64,000 bases of DNA, from the NCBI GenBank assembly GCA_041662485.1, contig JBAZSJ010000018.1, positions 30,526 to 94,525 on the forward strand, written 5' to 3'. A program made the position numbers and the translations under genes. The DNA is from Rariglobus sp041662485 (GTDB lineage: Bacteria; Verrucomicrobiota; Verrucomicrobiia; Opitutales; Opitutaceae). The notes under the pieces were generated by a model. It was not told the DNA's origin, made no database searches, and worked only from the letters and a program-made list of their open reading frames with translations. Positions within the stretch are counted from its first letter, which is position 1; every line of letters begins with the position of its first letter. Shown here piece by piece: positions 53,001 through 61,101 of the stretch.

Positions 53001-54755
53001 CTGCTGGCCAGCGGCTCCGGCAATTATGCCATCAACAATGGCCAACTCGGCGCGAATAACGCGGAGTTGATCGTCCACCGGATGGGATCGGGAACGCTTA
53101 CCCTGAACTCCACCCTCGGAGGAGGCACCGGCACGGTCGTGATTGACGGAACCGGCACCGTCAACGTCACCGGCACCAATACCTACAGCGGCGGCACTTG
53201 GTTGAACGGCGCCACCACACAGTTCGCTTCCCTCTCAAATCTTGGCACGGGAGCGCTCACCCTTAACGGCGGCACGCTCAAGTATGCCTCGGGCAACACG
53301 AGCGACATCACCGCCCGCACCGTCACCTTGGTGGGCGCAGGCGGCACGATTGATACCAACGGGAACAATGTGACGTTGACCGGCAACATCGCCAGCGGCA
53401 CCGGCGGGTTGACCAAGACGGGAACCGGCACGCTCACGCTGTCCGGTCTCAACGCCTACACCGGCGACACCACGGTCAACAAAGGCACTTTGCTGCTGGA
53501 TCTTTCCACCAACACGACCGGGGTGGTCAATTCGGGCTCGGCCCTCTTGCTGGGCGGCGGCACGCTGAACGTCCAAGGCAAGAGCACCGGCGCTTCCAGC
53601 CAGACCCTGGGCGGCTTGGCGGTGCTTACGGGGGGCTCGAGCGTGGTGGTCAATAACAACGGCGGCTCCGGCACCACCCTGACGATCAACAACACTTGGA
53701 CGCGCACCGCAGGAGCCGCGGTCAATTTCGACCTCTCGTCGTCATCGGGCAACGTGCTTCAATCCCAAACCGTTTCAAACACCAACGGCATCGTCGGCGG
53801 CTGGCTCACTATCACCGATTCGACCGGAACCGGCTTTGCCACCTACGCCGACGTCGCGGCAAACGTGACCAACCCGATCATTCGATACACGGCGGCCACG
53901 ACGATGACCACGGGTTCCAACGCCTCGGCCACCAACTTCGTCACCTCCGGCAATCTTACGACGACCACCGCCAATCGGTCGGTCAACTCACTGGCCTTGG
54001 ATTCGAGTTCCGGTGCAGGCAGTCTCAATCTTGGCGGAGCCAGCGATGTTCTGACCATCACCAGCGGCGGTTTGCTGATGACCGGTTCCAATAACTACAC
54101 CGTCGGCAACGGACAGGTCGGCGCCAACAACACCGAACTCATCGTCAACCAATACGGCACCGGCAAACTCACCCTCTCCGGCACCGTCAGCAGTGGAACC
54201 GGAAGCCTCACAAAAGCGGGACCGGGCGTTTTGGAATTGAGCGGAGCCAACACCTACACCGGTGCCACCACGGTGGACGGCGGCACCCTCGCCCTCGGTG
54301 CCAACAACGCATTCTCCCCCGGCAGCGCCATCACCCTCACCGCCGGCACGGTCGACCTGCAGACGTTCAGCACTTCGGCCGCCTCACTGACCTTCGCCGC
54401 CGGCAGCGCCCTCATGTTTGACCTCGGCACGCCTGGCAACGTAACCGCACTCCTCGCCCTCACCACCAGCTTCACCAAGAGCGGCTCCGGCACCTTCACC
54501 CTCGATTTCTCCGGCTCCGGCCAGGCCGGCACCTACAATCTCGTGAGCTTCACCGGCACCAGCTTCGCCGGCCAGAGCGACTTCACCATCGCCAACCTCG
54601 GTTCGGGTCTTTCCGGCGCCCTCACGCTCGACGGCACCTCTCTTAGCTTGGCCATTACCGCCATCCCCGAGCCGTCCACCTACGCGGCCCTCTTCGGCGC
54701 GCTCGCGCTCGTCGTAACCGTCTGGCGCCGCCGCGCGTCCCCTCGCTCACGTTAA
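50049..54755 (+). CDS. Giant PEP-CTERM beta-strand-repeat (autotransporter-like) protein 2
   Basis: A 1568-residue secreted protein. After the signal peptide (about 1-35) it consists of many Gly/Thr/Asn/Ser-rich beta-strand repeats, for example KTGTGTWTLTNTNTYSNATT and LSGLNAYTGDTTVNKGTLLL. A long module is duplicated: residues about 790-1017 and 1143-1377 share LDLSTNTTGV, GASSQTLG, DSTGTGFAT and NGQxGANNxELIV. It ends with the PEP-CTERM signal IPEPSTYAALFGALALVVTV and WRRR. Proteins of this type form adhesive or matrix surface layers. A TTGAC-type operator lies upstream and a short secreted paralogue gene follows. Confidence 0.82.
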   Translation: MKTSSLLSSACFRRASLVAGLLAIVSFDHGQLYAADGTWTSTTGTSWGTTGSWAGGIVPGGTSGGTNTDTATFNTGTGVSVSLGSSGLRNLKFITFDTNAGSFSVTSTGGQLWLTSGGIVQIASTLTGTGKTETFSAPITLVGGTVTFANNSADSSNVFNIGAVVANATATLGLSGANTGDNLVSGILANGGVANLGVTKTGTGTWTLTNTNTYSNATTVSAGTLKLSGAGSSASSAFTVASGATLAIDSASVTPAASVTRAASLATSGGTVTVAGTSDGATNDVITGALAMGANTYNTVTVTPDGATTAQLSAASLTRNAGSIGFFNGTNLGLNNSGTSNIGRVIFTTAPAFVGSTTDGGTAAGTTKSLGIVPYLIGEFGTTGGTATGTPNTFLTYNAGTGLRPLDLTNEYTNNAITAGNNIRITSNTSAAGAAINSLVISGGNLTISSGTMSNASGGILFTSSNSISGGTALSFTNTEGIIIVNGGGLNTSISSPMVLASATGARAVTYMVGSGSTLTLTGGFSETGPTSSGAATTITGGGTVVYNSSSVFQSNLSGNAYSLSVFGGSLLNYLGSGGVGAAILTMGPGTIIDLNGSTGNTVTTTGLSSTSGSGTIKLTNNNISTGAGSNYVFSGSITGGKGLILTGGGANNQTLSGTNTYAGGTTVTTAFGTSAGNLRLSGGNALSDTGMVTLTGLATGTTVTATLNLNNFSETIGSLNSGNSNAATQIVDNTGAGARTLTINTAVAGDGSYIGVIKNTGLSTGLSLVKKGVNTQTLSGLNTYGGSTTVQNGTLSLDLSTNTTGVLASTSALSLGGGTLSVKGAASGASSQTLGNLTLGANGGASGIVIDQNDGTGTTLTLGNTWTRGSGSTLGIDLSSGSGATLTSNPSASLTNGVISYATVKDSTGTGFATVSGGNVVRYTGASTLASGSDDATANFSTSGALALGNASRALNSLSIDASTAGSLDLGGSANVVTLTSGGLLASGSGNYAINNGQLGANNAELIVHRMGSGTLTLNSTLGGGTGTVVIDGTGTVNVTGTNTYSGGTWLNGATTQFASLSNLGTGALTLNGGTLKYASGNTSDITARTVTLVGAGGTIDTNGNNVTLTGNIASGTGGLTKTGTGTLTLSGLNAYTGDTTVNKGTLLLDLSTNTTGVVNSGSALLLGGGTLNVQGKSTGASSQTLGGLAVLTGGSSVVVNNNGGSGTTLTINNTWTRTAGAAVNFDLSSSSGNVLQSQTVSNTNGIVGGWLTITDSTGTGFATYADVAANVTNPIIRYTAATTMTTGSNASATNFVTSGNLTTTTANRSVNSLALDSSSGAGSLNLGGASDVLTITSGGLLMTGSNNYTVGNGQVGANNTELIVNQYGTGKLTLSGTVSSGTGSLTKAGPGVLELSGANTYTGATTVDGGTLALGANNAFSPGSAITLTAGTVDLQTFSTSAASLTFAAGSALMFDLGTPGNVTALLALTTSFTKSGSGTFTLDFSGSGQAGTYNLVSFTGTSFAGQSDFTIANLGSGLSGALTLDGTSLSLAITAIPEPSTYAALFGALALVVTVWRRRASPRSR

Positions 54756-54817
54756 CCGTTAAGCAGCCCCGGGCTGGCCCGTTCGGGGGGATGATCTTTT
54801 AATCCCCTTTCCTACCC

Positions 54818-55447
54818 ATGAAAAAACTCCTCGTTATCCTCGCCCTCGCTCTCGTCCCGGTCCTCCCGGCCCAGACCCTCACGCTCAGCGCCACCGCCAA
54901 AGGCGTCGCCATCGACGGCGGCACCACCGGTCTGCTGGTGCTCTCCGCCCCCGTCATCACCGGTTCCGACGGCAAAAGCCGCACGCCCGTCTTGACTCCC
55001 GCCGCCGACGGCGCCTCCGCCACCGCCGTCTATGCCGACGGTTTCACCATCAAGATCACCTTCTCGCAAAAAGACGGAGAGGCCATCTATAGCTTTGATC
55101 ACCCGCCGGTCGGCGCCAAATCCCTGGTCATCACCACGCCGCTGGATCTCTACTACAACGAGGGCGGCACTTACGCCGTCAACGGCGGCGAGCCCAAGCT
55201 CTTCCCTGCCGAAAAAGACAAGCAGCTCTTCGCCCAGGGCGCCTTCACCCAACTCGATATTCGCAACGGCTCCGGCGCCGGCTTCTCCCTCCAGATGCCC
55301 GAATCCTACCAGCAGCTTCAGGACAACCGCGTATGGGGAACCCAGTCCTTCGCCTGGATCTACCATTACGATTTCCTCCGCTATCCGGAAGCCACCGGCT
55401 TCACCATCAAGGCCGCCCTGCTGAAGCCCGTCCCGGCCAAGAAATAA
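54818..55447 (+). CDS. Secreted ~209-residue protein, paralogue family member 2
   Basis: A 209-residue exported protein homologous in layout to the one at 49062. Signal peptide MKKLLVILALALVPVLPAQ is followed by KGVAIDGGTTGLLVLSAPV, LTPAADGASATAVYADGF, GGEPKLFPAEKDKQLFAQG, and SYQQLQDNRVWGTQSFAWIY. No catalytic motif is apparent. As with paralogue 1 it directly follows a PEP-CTERM gene (62 bp). A strong terminator comes after it, then the esterase gene. The family is unnamed to me. Confidence 0.75.
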   Translation: MKKLLVILALALVPVLPAQTLTLSATAKGVAIDGGTTGLLVLSAPVITGSDGKSRTPVLTPAADGASATAVYADGFTIKITFSQKDGEAIYSFDHPPVGAKSLVITTPLDLYYNEGGTYAVNGGEPKLFPAEKDKQLFAQGAFTQLDIRNGSGAGFSLQMPESYQQLQDNRVWGTQSFAWIYHYDFLRYPEATGFTIKAALLKPVPAKK

Positions 55448-55467
55448 CCATCCCTCCATTCATTTAC

Positions 55468-55502
55468 GGGAACGCGACGTCTTCGCCGCGTTCCCTTTTT
55501 TC
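55468..55502 (+). terminator. Intrinsic terminator after paralogue 2
   Basis: GGGAACGCG and CGCGTTCCC form a 9-bp stem with a run of T after it, just before the esterase start. Confidence 0.8.
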
Positions 55503-55517
55503 CGCCCAAATCCGTCG

Positions 55518-56366
55518 ATGTCCCGTCTTTTCTCACTCTTTTTCGGCCTCGTCCTGGCCTCCGCCGCCCCGGTTTTCGCCGACGCCCCGCCTGCGGTCGT
55601 CACCGAACGGACCGACATTTCTTACCGCGAAACCGCCGCGCCCGCCGATGCCACCCTCATCGAGCGCTGCAAACTCGACCTCTACCTGCCCGCCGCTCCT
55701 GCCAAGGATTTCCCGATTCTCGTCTGGTTCCACGGCGGCGGACTCTCCGGCGGCGACAAGGCCGCCGCGCCCGAGCAGGCCGCCGCCCGCCGCCTCGCGG
55801 CCCGCGGCATCGCGGTCGCCTCGGTCAACTACCGCCTCTCCCCCAAGGTAAAGTTTCCCGCCTACCTTGAGGACTCCGCCTCCGCCGTCCGCTGGATCGC
55901 CGACCACGCCGCCTCGTTCGGCGCCGATCCCAAAAAAGTCTACGTCGGCGGATATTCCGCCGGCGGATACATCACCGCCATGCTCGCCCTCGACGAGCAT
56001 TTCCTCCGCGACGCCGGTGCCATCAACATCGCCGGCTTCGTCTGCATGAGCGGCCAGATGACCACCCACTTCACCGTGCGTGGCGAGGCCGGCCTCCCGA
56101 AGGACAACGTGCTCGTGAATGACGCCGCCCCGCTCGGCCACGTGCGCGCCAACGCCCCGCGCATCCTTCTCCTGATCGGCGACAAAGACTGGCCCGCCCG
56201 CCTCGAGGAAAACCAGTTTCTAGCCGCCGCCCTCCACCGCGTCGCCAAGAATCCTCCCGTCCCCCTCGTCGTCGTGAAAGACCGCAACCACGGCACCATC
56301 CTCTCCCGCTTCCTCGAAGGCGACGACCCCGCCGGCGCCGCCGTCCTCGATTTCATCAACCGCTGA
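55518..56366 (+). CDS. Secreted alpha/beta hydrolase, carbohydrate-esterase-like
   Basis: A 282-residue exported esterase with signal peptide (MSRLFSLFFGLVLASAAPVFA). It shows VWFHGGGLSGGDKAA, the nucleophile Ser147 in GGYSAGG, and the His in VKDRNHGTILSRF. It resembles the BD-FAE-type enzymes and the protein at 22585. Its place among glycoside hydrolases and lyases suggests it removes ester groups from a polysaccharide. The preceding terminator implies its own promoter or readthrough. Substrate is unknown. Confidence 0.8.
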   Translation: MSRLFSLFFGLVLASAAPVFADAPPAVVTERTDISYRETAAPADATLIERCKLDLYLPAAPAKDFPILVWFHGGGLSGGDKAAAPEQAAARRLAARGIAVASVNYRLSPKVKFPAYLEDSASAVRWIADHAASFGADPKKVYVGGYSAGGYITAMLALDEHFLRDAGAINIAGFVCMSGQMTTHFTVRGEAGLPKDNVLVNDAAPLGHVRANAPRILLLIGDKDWPARLEENQFLAAALHRVAKNPPVPLVVVKDRNHGTILSRFLEGDDPAGAAVLDFINR

Positions 56367-56380
56367 TCACCCCTCCGAAC

Positions 56381-56414
56381 CTAGCTACTAGTCGCTAGCT
56401 GCTAGCCACTAGCT
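56381..56414. repeat. Five CTAG units at 7-bp spacing
   Basis: CTAG occurs at 56381 and four more times at exact 7-bp intervals with variable triplets between. It lies just upstream of the agarase-like gene start. CTAG is generally under-represented in many bacterial genomes, so the cluster stands out. Confidence 0.7.
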
Positions 56415-56426
56415 CCCTTTACTCCC

Positions 56427-59249
56427 ATGAAACTCCGCCTGCTACCACTCCTCCTCGGCCTCTGCGCCGCCCTGCCGCTCTCCGCGCAGGACATCAAACT
56501 ATCGCTCTCCGACAAGGGCGCGGTCGTCACCGCCGGCGCGCTCGGCAGCTACTCCCTGCCGCCGCCCACCGTGGACACCGTCGACAAGAAGGAACTCAAG
56601 CCCACCTACGCCCTCGACGGCGCCGGCGGCGCCCAGGCGACCTACTCCAACGGCTTTGTCCTCAAGATCGCCGTCTCCAACACCGCCAAGACCGTCACCT
56701 ACAGCTTCGACGCGCCCCCCGAAAACGGAGCCATTCTCAAGTTCATCACGATGTTCCCGATCAACCTGAACCAGGGCGGCAAGTTCGCCCTCGGCAAAGC
56801 GACCGGGGAGTTTCCCGCGACGCTGGGCGGCCAGTTCGTCGCGCAGGGCGACACCGACCATCTCGACATCATCCATCCTCTCGGCGAAGGCATCCGCTTC
56901 AGCATGCCCGCCGCGTATCAACAGCTCCAGGACAACCGCAAGTGGGGGTGGAACGTCTTCGCCTGGGTCTACCGCTACGACCTGAAGCGCCACTCCGGCA
57001 AGAAAATCATCAGCTTCAAAATCACGCCCGTCGCGCCCGAGCCCGCCGCGGTCGCCGCCGACGGCGCTCCCGCCCCGCGCAAGTTCCTTGTAGACCGCTA
57101 CGGCCAGTCCGTGCGCAAGGACTACCCCGGCAAGGTGACGAGCGACGACGAGCTCAAGGCCGACATCGAAAAGCAGAAGGCCGAGATCGGCTCCTACCAG
57201 GGCCCCGCCCTCGACCGCTTCGGCGGCCTCGCCGGCAGCGGTGAAAAACTCGGCCTCAAGAAAACCGGCTTCTTCCACACCGCCCTGATCGGAAAGGACC
57301 GCCACGTCCTCGTCACGCCCGAGGGCAACGCTTTCTTCCAGCTCGGTGTCTGCGGCATCGCCAACACCGACGACTACACCAAGGTCCAGGGCCGCGAGAA
57401 AACCTACGAGTGGGTTCCCGCCACGAACGATCCGGCCTGGCTCACCGCCTGGCGCGAACAAAAGCCCGCGTGGGGCGCGTTCTCCTTCCAGATCGCCAAC
57501 TGGATCCGCAAATTCGGCAAGCCCTACTCCTTCGAGGAATGGACCGGCCAGACCGTCGAGCGCCTCCGCGCGTGGGGCTTCAACAGCGCCGGCGCCTTCG
57601 GGGGCCATGTCCCCACCTTCCACTCCCTCAACTTCCCCTATGTCTCCTTCCTCCCCGGCGGCAAAAAAGACGGCGTCGCCTACCTGCCCGACCGAGTCGG
57701 CGCCGCCGAGCTGATGGACCCGTTCGCCCCCGGCGTGGAGGAAGCCCTCGACAAGTCCTTCGCCGGCCCCCTCGCCAAGAACGCCGACGACCCGCTCCTC
57801 ATCGGCTACTTCTCCGGCAACGAGCAGCACTTCGAGCTTCTCCCGAAGCTTATCCCTTCCTACAAGGCCAGCAAGGTCGCCGCCAAGGCCAAGCTCGTCG
57901 CCACGCTCGCCGCGCAATACGGCGACATCGCCAAATTCAACGCCGCGTGGAAACCCGCGAAGCCGTTCACGAGCTTCGACGAGCTCGGAGAGGCCCCTCT
58001 CTTCATCCAGACCGACGCCTCTGCGGCCGACATGCGCAAGTTCTACCAGCTCTACCTGGACACCTACTACGGCATGCTCCGGCGCGTGTTTAAAAAATAC
58101 GACCAGAACCACCTCCTCATCGGCAGCCGCTGGACCCCGCACACCGCCAACAACGAGGATGTCGTCCGCATCGGCGGAAAATACCTCGATGTTGTCAGCA
58201 TCAACTACTACACCTACGGCATCGAAAAGGACTTCCTCAAGAAGGTCTACGACTGGAGCGGCGGCCGCCCCATGATCTTCAGCGAGTGGTATTACAGCTC
58301 GACCGAGCACGGCCTCGGCGGCGGCAAGGAAGTGAAGGACCAGTCCGAGCGCGGCCAGGGCTACCGCAACTACATCGAGCAGTCCGCCGCCACCGGCTAC
58401 GTCGTCGGCTCGCAGTGGTTCATCTACTCCGACCAGTCCATCACCGGCCGCTTCTTCGAGGGCTTCAACGGCGAGGGCAACAACACCGGCCTCGTGGACG
58501 TGGTTGACCGTCCCTACACCCCGCTCGTCAACGCCGCCCGCGTCACCCACGCGCGCATCTACGACGTCATCCTCGGCAAGGAAAAGGCCTTCGCCTACGA
58601 TGACTCCCGCTTCTCCGGCAAGGGCGCCGGTCCCGCCAAGATCGTCGCGATCCCGCCCGCCCTGCCCGGCCTCCAGCTCAACGGCTCCACCACCAACTGG
58701 CCCGGACGCCCCGCCGAACCCATCGCGGCCAGCCGCGTCATGATCGGCAATCCCAACCCGAAACTCGGCGGCGACTTCCGTCTCTGCTGGGACGCGCAGG
58801 CCCTTCACTTCCTGATTCAGGTCAAGGACCCCACGCCGGGGAAGAGCAACAAGGAGCCCAAGTCCTACTGGTCGGCCGACGGCATCGAACTGTTCATCGG
58901 CTCAAAAAACCTCAACGAAGGCGGCACCCTCCAGTTCAGCGACCGCCAGATCCTCATCGGCGCGGGCGCGACGCCCGGCGTGTTCGTCGTCGAACATCCC
59001 GAGGCCGGCAAGGAGTGCTCCGTGGTCGTCGTCAAGGACGTGTCCGGCGACGGCTACACGTTGCAGGTGCGCATGCCCTGGTCGGTCCTTGGCCTCACGC
59101 CCAAGACCGGCATGGAACTCCTCTTCGACGTGGCGATCGACAACAGTGACGACGGCGATTTCCGCCTTCAGCAGCTCGTCTGGAGCGGCACGGGCAAGAA
59201 TTCCGGAGACCGCGGCGCGTGGGGACGCGCCCGACTCGTCGAAAACTGA
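56427..59249 (+). CDS. Agarase-like glycoside hydrolase with N-terminal paralogue domain and C-terminal CBM9-like domain
   Basis: A 940-residue secreted enzyme. After the signal peptide, residues about 20-210 are a fourth copy of the ~200-residue secreted domain (AAYQQLQDNRKWGWNVFAWV). A clan-A TIM-barrel hydrolase follows (about 215-745), with GFFHTALIGKDRHVLVTPEG, the likely acid/base Glu466 in GYFSGNEQH and nucleophile Glu620 in MIFSEWYYSS; this resembles beta-agarases (GH50-like). Residues about 748-940 are a CBM9-like domain (DFRLCWDAQALHFLIQVKD, SYWSADGIELFIG). The last ~48 codons and the terminator are duplicated at 63459-63660. The substrate is unproven. Confidence 0.8.
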   Translation: MKLRLLPLLLGLCAALPLSAQDIKLSLSDKGAVVTAGALGSYSLPPPTVDTVDKKELKPTYALDGAGGAQATYSNGFVLKIAVSNTAKTVTYSFDAPPENGAILKFITMFPINLNQGGKFALGKATGEFPATLGGQFVAQGDTDHLDIIHPLGEGIRFSMPAAYQQLQDNRKWGWNVFAWVYRYDLKRHSGKKIISFKITPVAPEPAAVAADGAPAPRKFLVDRYGQSVRKDYPGKVTSDDELKADIEKQKAEIGSYQGPALDRFGGLAGSGEKLGLKKTGFFHTALIGKDRHVLVTPEGNAFFQLGVCGIANTDDYTKVQGREKTYEWVPATNDPAWLTAWREQKPAWGAFSFQIANWIRKFGKPYSFEEWTGQTVERLRAWGFNSAGAFGGHVPTFHSLNFPYVSFLPGGKKDGVAYLPDRVGAAELMDPFAPGVEEALDKSFAGPLAKNADDPLLIGYFSGNEQHFELLPKLIPSYKASKVAAKAKLVATLAAQYGDIAKFNAAWKPAKPFTSFDELGEAPLFIQTDASAADMRKFYQLYLDTYYGMLRRVFKKYDQNHLLIGSRWTPHTANNEDVVRIGGKYLDVVSINYYTYGIEKDFLKKVYDWSGGRPMIFSEWYYSSTEHGLGGGKEVKDQSERGQGYRNYIEQSAATGYVVGSQWFIYSDQSITGRFFEGFNGEGNNTGLVDVVDRPYTPLVNAARVTHARIYDVILGKEKAFAYDDSRFSGKGAGPAKIVAIPPALPGLQLNGSTTNWPGRPAEPIAASRVMIGNPNPKLGGDFRLCWDAQALHFLIQVKDPTPGKSNKEPKSYWSADGIELFIGSKNLNEGGTLQFSDRQILIGAGATPGVFVVEHPEAGKECSVVVVKDVSGDGYTLQVRMPWSVLGLTPKTGMELLFDVAIDNSDDGDFRLQQLVWSGTGKNSGDRGAWGRARLVEN

Positions 59250-59275
59250 GTTCCGGAAAGTCCGGCTCGGCTTGA

Positions 59276-59308
59276 GGGTGGCATCCATGGGGGATGCCAC
59301 CCTTTTTT
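59276..59308 (+). terminator. Strong terminator after the agarase-like gene
   Basis: GGGTGGCATCC and GGATGCCACCC form an 11-bp stem followed by six T. An identical hairpin ends the duplicated segment at 63628-63660. Confidence 0.88.
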
Positions 59309-59350
59309 GCGTGAATCCCCAAAACAGCGGCACCGATGAACCTGGCGCAT

Positions 59351-59490
59351 TACTGAGCCTTGCATAATAGAGTGCCGATTTCCAGGTAGGGCGGGACCGC
59401 TGGGCCCGCCGCGATTTACCACTGGGCACCGCGCAACGGACGGCCCAGCGGTCCGTCCCTACCTGTCACCCTATTACGCTAGACTCAGTA
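59351..59490. mobile_element. 140-bp TA-flanked MITE-like element (copy 2, inverted)
   Basis: Same length and sequence as the element at 1384-1523 but in the opposite orientation, bounded by TA, with the hairpin core at 59386-59462. The two copies differ very little by eye, which suggests recent mobility or gene conversion. Confidence 0.8.
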
Positions 59491-59641
59491 AGGTAGAACC
59501 GTAGTTCCTGATTGGCTGCGCGGAGGATGGTCCTCCCTACCGGTTTCCTTTACCCGGCGATACCTTTACTGGAACGACGTTATTTTCAGCCGGCGGCGGC
59601 AGAGGTCTCTTCACTTCCCTGCGCCCAAATCGACATCGCCG

Positions 59642-60910
59642 TCACTCCTTCTTTTTTCGGACACCGGCGCTCATGAAAGAGACTTTTTCCCAGACATGCC
59701 GAGCCAATCGACCCGAGCCCTCCGTAAAGACGGAATCTCCCGTCCCTTGGGCGGCCAGGCTTAAGAGCAACGCCGCCGTCGCATCGTTGAACGGGCCTAT
59801 TTGCGACCGGGTCCAGGGGCGTTCGCCCAGATAGTAAGGCAGCATCCAGCGGACCGCCTCCGCCACGGCGGCACCCTTGTCCGGTCTCCAATTCCAAAGC
59901 TCCAGCCCCAGGTGCCGCCCCGTTTGTGCGAGCACGGCGAACCCGAGGAGATTGAAGGTGCAATAACTCCGGGACAACGTGCGCGCCAGTTCGTGCGGCT
60001 GACTGCCGTCGGGTGCGATCTGGCTTCCGATCCGCCCCTTGGAAAACCGCTCGATCTGCCGGCGCGCGACGTCGTCACGGCCGCAGAACACCGCGAAACA
60101 CGCCACCTGCGCGTCATACCAGGTGCCGTGGTTGTTGGCTTCTCCCGACTCGGCGCGTCCATGGTCGCTCTCCAGCAGCCAGTCGAGATAGGCGGAAAAC
60201 CAGCCCTTGACCTGCTCAAGATGCGCCGGCGTCCAGTCCGGGTTGAACTCCAGGCGTCCGATCTCGTCGATCAGGAAGCACAGGGTTGCCGTATCTATGA
60301 TTCCGATCCCCCTGCCGTCGCAAATTCCCGGAATGCCCTGGGCGTAACGCAGGTGCGGGTTCATCCTGGTTTCCGCATCGATGAACCACCCGCGCAACAG
60401 GCGTCCCGCGCGGCGGGCCGGGGCGGCGTCCCCGGTGGCATATGCCTGCAGAACCAGAGCCGAAAAATGCCCGCACAGGGCTTCGAGCGTCTTTCGGTCG
60501 CCCTCGTAATACTCCGGGTTCACCTCGCCGTCTCGCCGGACGTAGGGGAGCCCGTTTTTGGTCGCGGGATCGGGCCACCAATAAGGCGCCTGGCTCGCAT
60601 AGTCGTTGGGCGTGCGCCCGTGAGGCGGCGCCTTTTTGTCGACGATGGTCAGGCGGGCGATTTTCAGGGCGGCGTCGGCCTTGGTTTTCAGCAGCTGCCC
60701 GTCCTCGGGGCTGGTCGAAAGCGACGTGCGGAACGCCTGCCAGGCTTGGGCGGTGGTCAGCATATTCATCGTGGGGTGAGTCGCGGTTCCGGGCGCCGGC
60801 ATGACCGTGGACACCCCGTCTCCCGTGGCCAGTAAATCTCGTCCGGCAAGCGCGACAACGACCCCTCCCCACAGCGTCCGATGCAAAAAATCACGGCGGG
60901 AGTGAATCAT
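59642..60910 (-). CDS. Tat-exported alginate-lyase-family enzyme
   Basis: A 422-residue enzyme of the alginate lyase (PL5-like) fold. The N-terminus is a twin-arginine signal (SRRDFLHRTLWGGVVVALAG). The body has DYASQAPYWWPDPATKNGLP, an (alpha/alpha)-barrel with NNHGTWYDAQVACFAV, which holds the Asn-His catalytic motif, and the Tyr in RTLSRSYCTFNLLGF. Enzymes of this family cleave uronate-rich polysaccharides by beta-elimination. The ATG at 60910 gives a good Tat signal; the frame further upstream crosses two operator-like palindromes. It is divergent from the gene at 61102. Confidence 0.82.
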   Translation of the reverse strand: MIHSRRDFLHRTLWGGVVVALAGRDLLATGDGVSTVMPAPGTATHPTMNMLTTAQAWQAFRTSLSTSPEDGQLLKTKADAALKIARLTIVDKKAPPHGRTPNDYASQAPYWWPDPATKNGLPYVRRDGEVNPEYYEGDRKTLEALCGHFSALVLQAYATGDAAPARRAGRLLRGWFIDAETRMNPHLRYAQGIPGICDGRGIGIIDTATLCFLIDEIGRLEFNPDWTPAHLEQVKGWFSAYLDWLLESDHGRAESGEANNHGTWYDAQVACFAVFCGRDDVARRQIERFSKGRIGSQIAPDGSQPHELARTLSRSYCTFNLLGFAVLAQTGRHLGLELWNWRPDKGAAVAEAVRWMLPYYLGERPWTRSQIGPFNDATAALLLSLAAQGTGDSVFTEGSGRLARHVWEKVSFMSAGVRKKKE

Positions 60911-60957
60911 CGGGTATTCACGTCGCACACCTCGCGCGGGGCGGCAAGATGGCATCC

Positions 60958-60970
60958 GTTTGACAGTCCA
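60958..60970. promoter_or_regulatory. LacI-type operator candidate 4
   Basis: GTTTGACAGTCCA, in the divergent region between the lyase and the third stand-alone paralogue, 48 bp upstream of the lyase start. Confidence 0.55.
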
Positions 60971-61000
60971 GTGGCCGGAGCCCTGCTCCGCAACCGTCCG

Positions 61001-61013
61001 TTGGACTGTCAAC
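61001..61013. promoter_or_regulatory. LacI-type operator candidate 5
   Basis: TTGGACTGTCAAC, facing candidate 4 about 43 bp away. The paired arrangement would suit looping by a tetrameric LacI protein. Confidence 0.55.
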
Positions 61014-61101
61014 CTCCTGAAGGCTAGCGGCTCCGCCTCTCCGGGCCAATGGTAGCGCCCCGCCCCTTCCCCTCCAACGCCCCTTCGTAGACCAACCTAT
61101 C

